DNA of 9,577 nt from Candidatus Peribacteraceae bacterium (GCA_013140485.1 JABFSS010000015.1:1-9577), one strand, 5' to 3'; shown: positions 1-6,159, numbered from the stretch's first letter. A program made the numbers and translations. The notes: generated by a model from the letters alone, not told the origin.

Positions 1-245
1 TCCGACCAGTGCCTGGAAAGATGACCTAGTGCGTTCTGCATCGAACTATTCATGGCTTTGATCATATCTCCAACTCTTCCTTGCTTTGGCCATCCCTCCT
101 CCAATAGTTCGATAATATCTCCGTGGAGATCCACACAAGCCTCCCATCGACCACATTTTCCCATGGCCTGGAGCTCTGTTGCGTGAGCTGGTTCATGTCC
201 CACGGGATAGGTGAGTGCTTTTGGGCGTCGGGGAAAGGCAGCCAT
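1..245 (-). CDS. Partial CDS, unknown protein (N-terminal 81 residues)
   Basis: An open frame runs from an ATG at 243-245 (minus strand) off the left edge without a stop: 81 codons plus 2 nt. The peptide starts MAAFPRRPKALTYPV and later reads ACVDLHGDIIELLEEGWPKQ, then a stretch (GDMIKAMNSSMQNALGHL) that looks like an amphipathic helix. The composition looks protein-like, unlike the other frames here, which run into the tRNA gene. The start is supported by a -10-like CATACT exactly 10 nt upstream, the spacing seen before other genes in this window. An in-frame TAG lies 11 codons upstream of the ATG. It lies 73 nt downstream of tRNA-Val on the same strand. I see no signal peptide or membrane segment and do not recognise the family. 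One counted 60-nt stretch (61-120) is about 42% GC, lower than the genes to the right. A recombinase using the tRNA as its attachment site was considered, but no diagnostic motif is visible. Confidence 0.6.
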   Translation of the reverse strand, partial: MAAFPRRPKALTYPVGHEPAHATELQAMGKCGRWEACVDLHGDIIELLEEGWPKQGRVGDMIKAMNSSMQNALGHLSRHWS

Positions 246-255
246 AGAGTTGCCC

Positions 256-261
256 AGTATG
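256..261 (-). promoter_or_regulatory. Putative -10 box of the left-edge gene
   Basis: On the minus strand the hexamer is CATACT, followed by 10 nt and then the ATG at 245. This matches the spacing of the clearer boxes at 2904, 4811, 6285 and 8535. No convincing -35 hexamer is visible. It implies an mRNA with almost no 5' leader. Confidence 0.35.
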
Positions 262-318
262 GCGTATTTTCCGCTCTAGGAAAAGCCGAGCACCGATCTT
301 TCAGGATGTGCGCAGAAG

Positions 319-395
319 TGGTGGGCAATACTGGATTCGAACCAGTGACCTTTCGAATGTGAATCGAACGCTCTAACCAGCTGAGCTAATTGCCC
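319..395 (-). tRNA. tRNA-Val (anticodon CAC)
   Basis: Read on the minus strand this is a complete cloverleaf. The acceptor GGGCAAT pairs with ATTGCCC. The D arm is GCTC/GAGC with loop AGCTGGTTA. The anticodon stem TTCGA/TCGAA encloses the loop TTCACAT, so the anticodon is CAC (361-359), reading GUG for valine. The variable loop is AGGTC and the T arm is ACTGG-TTCGAAT-CCAGT. The discriminator base is A, and the 3' CCA is encoded (321-319). All stems pair perfectly. It is transcribed away from the SDR gene and precedes the left-edge gene on the same strand. Confidence 0.97.
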
Positions 396-406
396 TGGGC
401 CGCGGG

Positions 407-412
407 AGTATA
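407..412 (-). promoter_or_regulatory. Putative -10 box for tRNA-Val
   Basis: On the minus strand the hexamer TATACT (5/6 to TATAAT) ends 11 nt before the mature tRNA 5' end, as expected for a promoter with a very short leader. A good -35 at 16-18 nt is not seen: ATGACA (430-425) is the best hexamer but lies only 12 nt away. Confidence 0.45.
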
Positions 413-437
413 CACTGCCCGCTATGTCATGTTCCCC

Positions 438-466
438 TTGACCCCCAAAACAGACACCTTCAGAAT
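438..466 (+). promoter_or_regulatory. Putative promoter of the SDR gene
   Basis: TTGACC (438-443) is followed after exactly 17 nt by CAGAAT (461-466), a 4/6 match to TATAAT. The predicted start of transcription is near 473, giving a leader of about 14 nt before the ATG at 487. The stretch 396-486 between the divergent tRNA and SDR genes holds this promoter and the tRNA promoter. Confidence 0.4.
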
Positions 467-486
467 CGGTCCCTTTTCGTTTTTTC

Positions 487-1338
487 ATGAAAGCACCCGA
501 GATACTCACCACCGGCGCAGGCGGCGGACTGGGCAGACAGATCGTTTTCAATTCCCGATGGCTGGTGCCGGATGCAAAGTTGCCGATGGGAGACATCAAT
601 GGAAATGCGCTAATTGCAACTGCGAAGAGTGTCGGAGTGAACATCGATGAGCTGATTCCGGGCAACCTTTTCGCATCCGATTCTGATAGCCAGGCAGAGA
701 CCTTGAAACGAGCGCAAACGGCGGATGTTATCTTCTGGAATGCAGCCGAGAACTGCGATAAATTGCCTCTGGATCAAGCCATTCTTTCAAGCACTGCGCA
801 AATAGACACATTGATACGGCTTATCGCGGCACTCAAAGAGCGGCCGGAAAACAAACGCCAACTTCTCGTCGTGATCAATTCCATCGTTACGGTTTTCCAA
901 CAAGTAGCAAAAACACATGGAAATGTGAGACAAGTATTGGAAGCGACTGCAGCACAGACGGTTGTGGAATACGGGAAAATGAAAGAAAAACACGCGGAGG
1001 CATTGAATGAGGCACTCGAAGAATTGAAAAAGCTCGGCATTGATCTCTGTCTAATCTTCCCAAGCGCAATCAAGACCACGTTGACCAATGATCCCGAAAA
1101 AAGCCGCAAGAACAACAATGCCATCGGGCGAAGAGTGAAGCCGGGCGAATTTGCAGGTCTGGCACAAAATATCAATGTGCTTACAGGAAGGACTTCCTTG
1201 CAGCAGGAAAAGCTATTGGAAACCACGGACGTCGCCGAGGCTCTTGTGGAACAATCCAAGATCTGGTTGAACGGCGGTTCCGTGCCACAAGAATGGCTCA
1301 TCGTGAACAAAGAGGACCTCAAGATCCAGGCTGCATAA
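487..1338 (+). CDS. Short-chain dehydrogenase/reductase (SDR) family protein
   Basis: 283 residues, a single-domain Rossmann oxidoreductase of the SDR superfamily using NAD(P)(H). The dinucleotide-binding motif TGAGGGLGR is at residues 9-17. Asp36 after the second strand (MGDINGNAL) suggests NAD(H) preference. The NNAG-type element is WNAAE (84-88). The catalytic set is visible: Ser132 (VINSI), and Tyr162 with Lys166 in YGKMK, the family's YxxxK. After it comes FPSAIKTTL (191-199), corresponding to the usual PG..T segment. A long charged helix follows the active site. The substrate cannot be told. No Shine-Dalgarno sequence precedes the ATG. It has its own promoter candidate and is followed after 17 nt by the YdjC-family gene, so the two may be co-transcribed. 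A counted stretch (841-900) is about 48% GC, against about 62% in the next gene (1681-1740), so it may have been acquired separately. The SDR fold is secure; the reaction is unknown. Confidence 0.88.
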   Translation: MKAPEILTTGAGGGLGRQIVFNSRWLVPDAKLPMGDINGNALIATAKSVGVNIDELIPGNLFASDSDSQAETLKRAQTADVIFWNAAENCDKLPLDQAILSSTAQIDTLIRLIAALKERPENKRQLLVVINSIVTVFQQVAKTHGNVRQVLEATAAQTVVEYGKMKEKHAEALNEALEELKKLGIDLCLIFPSAIKTTLTNDPEKSRKNNNAIGRRVKPGEFAGLAQNINVLTGRTSLQQEKLLETTDVAEALVEQSKIWLNGGSVPQEWLIVNKEDLKIQAA

Positions 1339-1355
1339 TGCGATAGACTGCCCCC

Positions 1356-2192
1356 ATGCGCCGCCTCATCATCAACGCCGACGATTTGGGAGCGAACAGT
1401 GCCCGGACGCACGGCATTTTCCAGTGCTTTGAGTTCGGCATCGTCACGAGCGCGACGCTGCTCTGCAATGGCAGTGACGCCGCCCAGGCCGCCAAGCATG
1501 GGCGGGAGAAGAAGCTGCCAACCGGGTTGCATTTGAATCTGACGGACGGCCCACCCATCAGCGATGCGCAGGACGTGGAGACGCTGCTCAGCTCGACGGC
1601 AGGAGAATTCCGGGAGCAGGGGCTCCAGCGCCGGGCACTCGACGAAGGCCAGATCGACGCGGTGCATCTTGAGCGCGAGATCCGGGCGCAGATCGAGTGG
1701 TTTTTGGACCACCATGGCCAGCCCACGCATCTCGACAGTCACCATTCATTCCACACGCATCCGTTCATCGTGCCGCTGTTGATCCCGATTCTACAGCGGT
1801 ACGGCATCCGTTTCGTCCGGATCCAAGAAGATCTCCTGCCGCCGTTCGGATTCCAGATCCCGGAGGAACGCGTCGCGGTTTTGCAGAAGAAGAGCGCGGA
1901 AGCGGCCTCGGCGCGCGGATTCTTCGCGTCGGAAGGCATCGGGTCCACGGATCACTTCCGCGGCCTGGCACTTGCGGGGAACGCCTCAGCGAAGAATCTT
2001 CGTCATATCGTCACGCGACTGCCCGAAGGAACCACCGAATTGATGGTCCATCCCGGCAGCATGACGCCGATTGGGACGCCGTTTGATTTGGACCCGCAGC
2101 GGCAGACGGAACTGCAGATGCTCACAAATCCGGACGTCCCCGTGCTCTTGAAGGAACGGAAGATCGAGCTGATCTCCTACGCGGACTTGTGA
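1356..2192 (+). CDS. YdjC/ChbG-family carbohydrate deacetylase
   Basis: 278 residues, a typical length for the YdjC family, metal-dependent deacetylases of N-acetylated sugars (ChbG of enteric bacteria deacetylates diacetylchitobiose). Diagnostic motifs appear in order: NADDLG (7-12) with the metal-binding Asp, GLHLNLT (57-63), THLDSHHSFHTHP (124-136) with the His cluster, TDHFRG (198-203), and MVHPG (230-234) near the C-terminus. There is no signal peptide, so it should be cytoplasmic. No chitobiose transport genes are nearby, so the true substrate is open; with the SDR upstream it may serve sugar-nucleotide, glycan or salvage metabolism (inference). CATAAT at 1334-1339 over the upstream stop codon could be a -10 box. 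The start ATG has no Shine-Dalgarno. The TGA stop (2190-2192) directly abuts a 48-bp palindromic repeat, and the last 16 nt overlap the 3' end of the convergent dcd gene. Confidence 0.9.
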   Translation: MRRLIINADDLGANSARTHGIFQCFEFGIVTSATLLCNGSDAAQAAKHGREKKLPTGLHLNLTDGPPISDAQDVETLLSSTAGEFREQGLQRRALDEGQIDAVHLEREIRAQIEWFLDHHGQPTHLDSHHSFHTHPFIVPLLIPILQRYGIRFVRIQEDLLPPFGFQIPEERVAVLQKKSAEAASARGFFASEGIGSTDHFRGLALAGNASAKNLRHIVTRLPEGTTELMVHPGSMTPIGTPFDLDPQRQTELQMLTNPDVPVLLKERKIELISYADL

Positions 2193-2836
2193 TTGTCATC
2201 CCGAGTAGCTCGCGTTGGAGACGCGAGCGTACCGAGGGATTTCGCAAATTCGGGGTCAGCATCGAGCCTGCTCTCTTCAGGCAGAATCTGCCCCTGGTAC
2301 TTGCTGAACGGTTTCGCGTGATAGGGAGTGTCCGCGGGTGAACTCATTTGTTCAAACGCAATCTGGCAGATGCGCATGCCGGGGTAGAGCGCGATAGGCA
2401 TGCGGTTCAGGTTGCTGATTTCGAGTGTAATCGTTCCCGAGAAACCGGGATCCACGAAGCCGGCGGTGCTGTGAACGATGATACCGAGGCGACCCAGGCT
2501 GGAGCGGCCCTCCACGCGCGCGACGAGATCGTCGGGAACGGTGAGAATTTCCTGCGTGACACCGAGCACGAACTCCCCCGGCTGAACCATGTACGGCTCG
2601 TCATCAGGAATCGTGATCATGCGCATGTTGCCCGTGAAAGTTTCGGGTTTGCGGGGATCGATGACCGCGAACTTGCTGTGTTCGTAGAGTTTGAAGGAGT
2701 TTCCCAGGTGAAAATCCATGCTGCTCGCGTGGATATGCTCCGCGTATTTCGCGGCAGAATCCGCCCCTCCCGGAAACTCGACTTTCACGCGTCCTGTCGC
2801 AATTGCCCGTTTGATGTCCCTGTCGCTTAAAATCAT
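2177..2836 (-). CDS. dcd: dCTP deaminase, possibly bifunctional dCTP deaminase/dUTPase
   Basis: 219 residues. Deaminates dCTP to dUTP on the route to dTMP; cytoplasmic. Family features: N-terminal MILSDRDIKRAI, the core strand MDFHLGNSF (40-48, usual form LDxRLGNxF), EGRSSLGRLG (109-118), VHSTAGFVDPGFSG (121-134), Glu139 of TLEISN (the likely catalytic Glu), YPGMRICQ (151-158) and SKYQGQ (178-183). HSTAGF-DPGFSG and SKYQGQ resemble the DCD:DUT enzymes of mycobacteria and methanogens more than E. coli Dcd, so it may also hydrolyse dUTP to dUMP (from memory; needs alignment). The family normally ends soon after SKYQGQ. Here about 29 more residues follow, and roughly residues 199-214 are translated from a 48-bp palindromic repeat, so the tail looks like a capture event. 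It is convergent with the YdjC gene (16-nt overlap) and divergent from the 598-residue gene. No Shine-Dalgarno, and no clear -10 box at the usual spacing. Confidence 0.94.
   Translation of the reverse strand: MILSDRDIKRAIATGRVKVEFPGGADSAAKYAEHIHASSMDFHLGNSFKLYEHSKFAVIDPRKPETFTGNMRMITIPDDEPYMVQPGEFVLGVTQEILTVPDDLVARVEGRSSLGRLGIIVHSTAGFVDPGFSGTITLEISNLNRMPIALYPGMRICQIAFEQMSSPADTPYHAKPFSKYQGQILPEESRLDADPEFAKSLGTLASPTRATRDDNHKSA
2193..2240 (+). repeat. 48-bp palindromic repeat, copy A (inside the dcd 3' end)
   Basis: Begins immediately after the YdjC-family TGA. Outer parts are GTCATCCCGAGTAG and GCGTACCGAGGGAT. The central hairpin is CTCGCGT (2209-2215), loop TGGAG, ACGCGAG (2221-2227), and pairing continues imperfectly outward. 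It aligns without gaps to copies B (5420-5467, opposite strand) and C (5509-5556). It is translated on the minus strand as part of the dcd C-terminus. Confidence 0.85.
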
Positions 2837-2865
2837 GGTGCAAGCCTAGCATTTAAACCGAATTT

Positions 2866-2909
2866 CAAGCAAAGCGTGCTTGGCAGGGCCTGATTCCCTT
2901 GAATATACT
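2866..2909 (+). promoter_or_regulatory. Promoter of the 598-residue gene with overlapping inverted repeat
   Basis: TTGGCA (2880-2885, 5/6 to TTGACA), an 18-nt spacer, then TATACT (2904-2909), and 10 nt to the ATG at 2920. This implies a leaderless or nearly leaderless mRNA. A 6-bp inverted repeat CAAGCA-aagcg-TGCTTG (2866-2882) overlaps the -35. It lies between the divergent dcd gene and this gene, where an operator would be expected. The promoter is convincing; an operator role is speculative. Confidence 0.6.
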
Positions 2910-2919
2910 CATGAGCCCT

Positions 2920-4716
2920 ATGGAAACGACCCGAACGCAGAGTGACATCGACGACGCGCGCGAGCAGCAGGAACTGGAAGACGCCCGTAAGGAGTGCCGC
3001 CGGATCATCGAGCGCCACATCTCGTCGTCCAAGATTCTCGGACACGCCGACGTCAAGGCATATGAGATCGCGATGTCCGATGAAAATCTCGCAAGTCAGG
3101 GCAAAATCACCAATAAGGAAAAAATCCGGTACATCCGCAAAGAAGTCGGCGACAAGATGATCAAATGGCTGGTTAAAGAAGCGGCGGATTTGGAAAAGAA
3201 AGTTCGCGGCGGCATCGCCGCAGCGAGCGGCAAGTGGATCAGTAGCACGAAAGCGCAATGGTGGATTTCCCAGCTCGAAGAAAAATCCGTCCCCTTCCAC
3301 CAGAAGCATCTCTTCATCACGAAGAAAGCGGAACAGGAAGGCATGTCAGACGTGAAGAGCTTCGAAGCATTCGTCAAAAACTGGCAGATCGTCGCGGAGC
3401 AGGCGGAAAAACTGCGGCAGACGAAAGCGCCGGTGATCGCGCAGCTCACGAGCACCGACGTTCCCGAGATCGCCGCATTCCGCAGCAAGGAGCAATTCAT
3501 CGCGTTGCCGTGGAAGAAGCGCAAAGCCCTGCTGGAAACCGTCGCGGCGGCGGTCACGGCCAAAGAGCAGCTCATGCCGCATCTCTACAAAAAGGCGAAA
3601 GAGATGCTGGACGGCGCGGCGTACAACAATGCGCTCAGTTCCAATAAAGTCGGAGCATGGCTCAGACGGATTTTCTCCAGTGGCCACACATCCAACGACA
3701 TCGAGAAGTTCCTCAATAACGAAGGATCCATGCCGTTACAGAGGCTCATCGAAAACTGGTCCCGCGCCAGCAAGCATTTTCAGGACATCCAGAAAAGACG
3801 CGAGAAGCTCGGACCGCAATCGCCGCGCGGGTTCCATTTCGTACACATGGACGTCTTCTTGAATTGGGAGTGGGACCGGCGCTCCACCTATCTGGAAGAA
3901 GCCGAACACCGGTTCAACGACATTCGCGACGAATCGTACGTCTTCCTCAAGATCCGCCACGAACTGGACGCCGAAGACTGGGACTCGGCGCAGGAGCTGA
4001 TCGGCAGCGTAAAGAGAGAGCTCGATGACGGCACGCTGCTCATGAGCGCGGAGAATCGCGCAAAGCTGCAATCACTCGAAAATTACCTCCGCGTGCACCG
4101 TAAGGACGACAAGACCGAAAAAAAGGAGGAGAAGCATCCGACACCGACGGAGATGCAGGACGAAATGCGGTCGCTCATTATGCAGCTGCCTCATCAGCTG
4201 CGGAGGATGTACATCAATGCGCTCAACAAGGGATACCAGTCCTTCTGGGCAATGACGACACTCATGTACAACCGCGTCTGGTGTCATCAGCACAATTTTC
4301 TCGACCCGGGAAAGGAAGTCGTGCTGGAGCGCAACTCCCGCGAACCGACAGCACAGCGCAGGAAGCACGGGCACAGCGACTACGGGTTCGAGGCGAACGT
4401 GATGAAGGGGGAAAATAACGACAGAGGGGCTGCTCGCAATCAATCCGGCGTCCGGGGGGCGCAGGTCCTCTTCACGAATGAACAGAGCACCGAGAACCTC
4501 GTCGAGGAAATCAACGTCCAGAAGAACGACCGGAACTTCTGGTACTGGACCAGCATCATTCCGGAAGGCGTGCAGTACTCTCAGCATTTGGAGGTCGTGA
4601 CAGCGCTGCATCCGCGTATGAAGAAGCTCGCGCGCATGATGCAAGAACGCGGCGTGAATCTCGGCATCGGCTTCGATCACTATGACGCACTACCGGATCA
4701 TGTCGCCACACGATAG
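2920..4716 (+). CDS. Large soluble helical protein of unknown function (598 aa)
   Basis: I do not recognise this family. The start is placed at ATG 2920 because a promoter (TTGGCA-18-TATACT) puts transcription initiation near 2916; the upstream TTG 2899 and ATG 2911 would lie in the promoter or ahead of the transcript. The protein is highly charged and predicted mostly helical, with no signal peptide, membrane segment, nucleotide-binding loop or zinc motif. Residues 1-100 are rich in Glu, Lys and Arg and may form coiled coil. Two segments resemble each other: FIALPWKKRKALLE (193-206) and FLNWEWDRRSTYLE (313-326), sharing F, W, R, L and E at equal spacing and followed by helical stretches, which suggests an internal duplication. 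A polar Lys/Glu linker (395-410) precedes a distinct C-terminal region (411-598) containing YQSFWAMTTLMYNRVW (439-454) and DRNFWYWTSIIPEGVQYS (537-554). GC content is like its neighbours. It is probably lineage-restricted and intracellular. Confidence 0.85.
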   Translation: METTRTQSDIDDAREQQELEDARKECRRIIERHISSSKILGHADVKAYEIAMSDENLASQGKITNKEKIRYIRKEVGDKMIKWLVKEAADLEKKVRGGIAAASGKWISSTKAQWWISQLEEKSVPFHQKHLFITKKAEQEGMSDVKSFEAFVKNWQIVAEQAEKLRQTKAPVIAQLTSTDVPEIAAFRSKEQFIALPWKKRKALLETVAAAVTAKEQLMPHLYKKAKEMLDGAAYNNALSSNKVGAWLRRIFSSGHTSNDIEKFLNNEGSMPLQRLIENWSRASKHFQDIQKRREKLGPQSPRGFHFVHMDVFLNWEWDRRSTYLEEAEHRFNDIRDESYVFLKIRHELDAEDWDSAQELIGSVKRELDDGTLLMSAENRAKLQSLENYLRVHRKDDKTEKKEEKHPTPTEMQDEMRSLIMQLPHQLRRMYINALNKGYQSFWAMTTLMYNRVWCHQHNFLDPGKEVVLERNSREPTAQRRKHGHSDYGFEANVMKGENNDRGAARNQSGVRGAQVLFTNEQSTENLVEEINVQKNDRNFWYWTSIIPEGVQYSQHLEVVTALHPRMKKLARMMQERGVNLGIGFDHYDALPDHVATR

Positions 4717-4731
4717 TCCTGCATTTTCCGC

Positions 4732-4802
4732 CGCTCATTCGCTCATTGGATAATTCGTCCCAGAAAAATACGAGTTATCGAATTAGCGAGTTATCGAGCA
4801 TG
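4732..4802. repeat. Period-8 inverted repeat array 1 (CGAGTTAT-type units)
   Basis: Left arm in 8-nt steps: CGCTCATT, CGCTCATT, GGATAATT, CG (4732-4757). Right arm: CGAGTTAT, CGAATTAG, CGAGTTAT, CGAGCATG (4771-4802). The left arm and the reverse complement of the right arm match at about 20 of 26 positions, around a 13-nt loop. The array fills most of the gap between the 598-residue gene and the DM13 lipoprotein gene. The rest of 4717-4825 holds only the -10 box at 4811. Confidence 0.75.
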
Positions 4803-4810
4803 TTTCCCGC

Positions 4811-4816
4811 TATACT
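4811..4816 (+). promoter_or_regulatory. Putative -10 box of the DM13 lipoprotein gene
   Basis: TATACT followed by exactly 9 nt and the ATG at 4826. No good -35 is seen; the -35 position falls in the last units of the period-8 array. It implies a nearly leaderless transcript. Confidence 0.5.
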
Positions 4817-4825
4817 TCTTTCACT

Positions 4826-5419
4826 ATGAAAACCTTCCTCACCACCCTCTCCCTCATTCCCCTCCTCGCATCCTGCTCGACCGCGCCGTCCGGCCCCTTG
4901 AGCATGCCTCTGCAGGAGCGCATGAATAATCCGCTCGTCGCCGAACGCTACTGGTCCGAGATGGCCGAACACATGGCGGATTACGTCCGGATGGGCGATG
5001 CCATTGCCAAAGACCCCGTGAAGCTTGCGATCATCGATGCCGAGCGTCTGCATGCGCTGGACCGCGTCGCCGAGGCGCGAATTCTCAAAGAAGAAGGAAC
5101 GTCGGGAGTCTTCGTCCAAGTCACGCCGCACGAGACCGCGATCGGCGAAGTTCTGCTCCGCGGAACAACGCTCTCCTTCGGCACGAGCTTCCTCGTCGAT
5201 CCCACCCCCTCCGCGCGCGTGTACCTCACAACCATGGTTGATCCCCGCGACGGGCAATTCCCCGACCAAACCGGCATCGATCTGGGCGAATTGCAGACGG
5301 CCTACGGAGCGCAGGAGTACGCGCTGCCCGACGGCACCCGGACCGACGCTCTCCGGACCGCCGTGCTCTACGACACGAAACTGGAACGAGTGCTTGGGTT
5401 TGCGCAGCTCGCAAAATAA
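4826..5419 (+). CDS. DM13-domain lipoprotein
   Basis: 197 residues. A type II signal peptide is clear: MKTFLTTLSLIPLL, then the lipobox LASC with Cys17 as the lipidation site, so the protein should be anchored on the outer face of the cytoplasmic membrane. Residues 25-90 are helical and Met/Glu-rich. Residues about 91-195 resemble a DM13 domain: GVFVQVTPHETAIGEV, the SFGTSFLVDP strand, RVYLTTMVDP, DLGELQ, YALPDG, then LRTAVLYDTKLERVLGFAQL near the end. Many DM13 domains carry a conserved Cys before the last strand and have been proposed to act in redox; here that position appears to be Asp or Thr (VLYDTK), so a redox role for this copy is doubtful. It converges with the DsbA-like lipoprotein gene, and its stop codon directly abuts palindromic repeat B. 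Its function is otherwise unknown. The start is supported by the -10 box 9 nt upstream. Confidence 0.85.
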   Translation: MKTFLTTLSLIPLLASCSTAPSGPLSMPLQERMNNPLVAERYWSEMAEHMADYVRMGDAIAKDPVKLAIIDAERLHALDRVAEARILKEEGTSGVFVQVTPHETAIGEVLLRGTTLSFGTSFLVDPTPSARVYLTTMVDPRDGQFPDQTGIDLGELQTAYGAQEYALPDGTRTDALRTAVLYDTKLERVLGFAQLAK

Positions 5420-5467
5420 CCCCTCGTTACGCTCGTGTCTCTGACACGAGCTACTCGGGATGACAAT
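5420..5467 (-). repeat. 48-bp palindromic repeat, copy B
   Basis: Reverse-complement orientation relative to copies A and C. It begins at the base after the DM13 gene stop. Hairpin on the plus strand: CTCGTGT (5432-5438), loop CTCTG, ACACGAG (5444-5450). The outer parts match copies A and C. There is no T-run after the hairpin, so it is not a classical intrinsic terminator. The remaining gap 5468-5508 shows nothing but a short A-run. Confidence 0.85.
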
Positions 5468-5508
5468 TGGGACTACATGCTCAATCGAAAAAACCTGTGA
5501 CGCATCGT

Positions 5509-5556
5509 CTGTCATTCCGAGTAGCTCGCCGTGGAGCGGCGAGCGTACCGAGGAAT
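5509..5556 (+). repeat. 48-bp palindromic repeat, copy C
   Basis: Same orientation as copy A. Hairpin CTCGCCG (5525-5531), loop TGGAG, CGGCGAG (5537-5543), extendable to 8 bp. It ends 4 nt before the stop codon of the minus-strand DsbA-like gene (5561-5563). With copy B it forms an inverted pair in the convergent gap, so the two whole repeats could also pair with each other. Confidence 0.85.
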
Positions 5557-5560
5557 GAGC

Positions 5561-6151
5561 CTACAGCCGCTCCCTCGCCCCCTTCACCTGCTCCTCAATC
5601 GCCGCAGAGAGCGCGTCCAGAGTAGCCGGCGTCTGCGTGCCGTTGACGTAGAAGGTAGGCGTCCCCAGGACCCCGCGCGCGACTCCTTCGTCATAGTCCG
5701 CCATGACCGCGTCTTTCTTGATGTGCGAGCGAACACAGCGCGAGAACAGACTCGTATCGCCGACAAGCGCCTCGCCCCACGTCGTTGCGCTGCCACTCTT
5801 GAGTTCGGACTGGTTCTCGAACGCCGCATCGACGTACTCCCAGAATTTCCCCTGATCGGCGGCGCATTCGGATGCTTCCGCGAGATCCATCGTAAAGCGG
5901 TGGAGCGACCGGAGCGGGAAGTGCTTGAATTCGTAGCGAATCTGCGTCGCATACTTCTGGAGCAGCGGCTGCACGATGGCGGTGTTGGCCGTGCGGCAGG
6001 CGGGGCACTCAAGATCGGCGTATTCCGTGACCACGACGACAGACTGCGGATTGCCCTTCGGCGGCTTGCTCGACGTGGAGACAAGACCAGTGGTGTCGAC
6101 ACAGGCCGTGAGAGTAAGAGTAAGGATGGCAAGGGAGAGGAGGCGCTTCAT
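5561..6151 (-). CDS. DsbA/BdbD-like thioredoxin-fold lipoprotein
   Basis: 196 residues. Signal peptide MKRLLSLAILTLTL followed by the lipobox LTAC (Cys17), so it is probably tethered outside the membrane. After a short polar linker comes a thioredoxin fold: the strand VVVVTEYADLECPAC carries the active-site CPAC (Cys49-Cys52), and YEFKHFPLRSLHRF (73-86) is the typical next strand of DsbA-like proteins. A helical insertion follows, with extra cysteines Cys96 and Cys139. GTPTFYVNG (163-171) carries the cis-proline Pro165 facing the active site. It likely introduces or shuffles disulfides in secreted proteins. A DsbB or VKOR partner is not in the window. It converges with the DM13 lipoprotein gene and is divergent from dnaX. 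The start is consistent with a weak promoter ending 8 nt upstream; no Shine-Dalgarno. Confidence 0.92.
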   Translation of the reverse strand: MKRLLSLAILTLTLTACVDTTGLVSTSSKPPKGNPQSVVVVTEYADLECPACRTANTAIVQPLLQKYATQIRYEFKHFPLRSLHRFTMDLAEASECAADQGKFWEYVDAAFENQSELKSGSATTWGEALVGDTSLFSRCVRSHIKKDAVMADYDEGVARGVLGTPTFYVNGTQTPATLDALSAAIEEQVKGARERL

Positions 6152-6159
6152 AGGCTTGT

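Noticed and set aside
62..362. Two small open frames (minus 62-328, plus 123-362) at the left edge
   Set aside because: Both run into the tRNA-Val gene. The other minus-strand frame, 1-245, is protein-like, has a -10 box and stays open to the edge.
774..1745. Long minus-strand open frame (323 codons) across the SDR and YdjC-family genes
   Set aside because: It is antisense to two genes with clear family motifs, is rich in Arg, Ser and Cys as shadows are, and shows no motif of its own.
2899..2919. TTG start (2899) or ATG (2911) for the 598-residue protein
   Set aside because: Both lie within the -10 box or before the expected transcription start; ATG 2920 has the 10-nt spacing seen for other genes.
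5420..5556. Classical Rho-independent terminators at repeats B and C
   Set aside because: The stems are stable, but no T-run follows either hairpin on the relevant strand, so they are listed as repeats with possible 3'-end function only.
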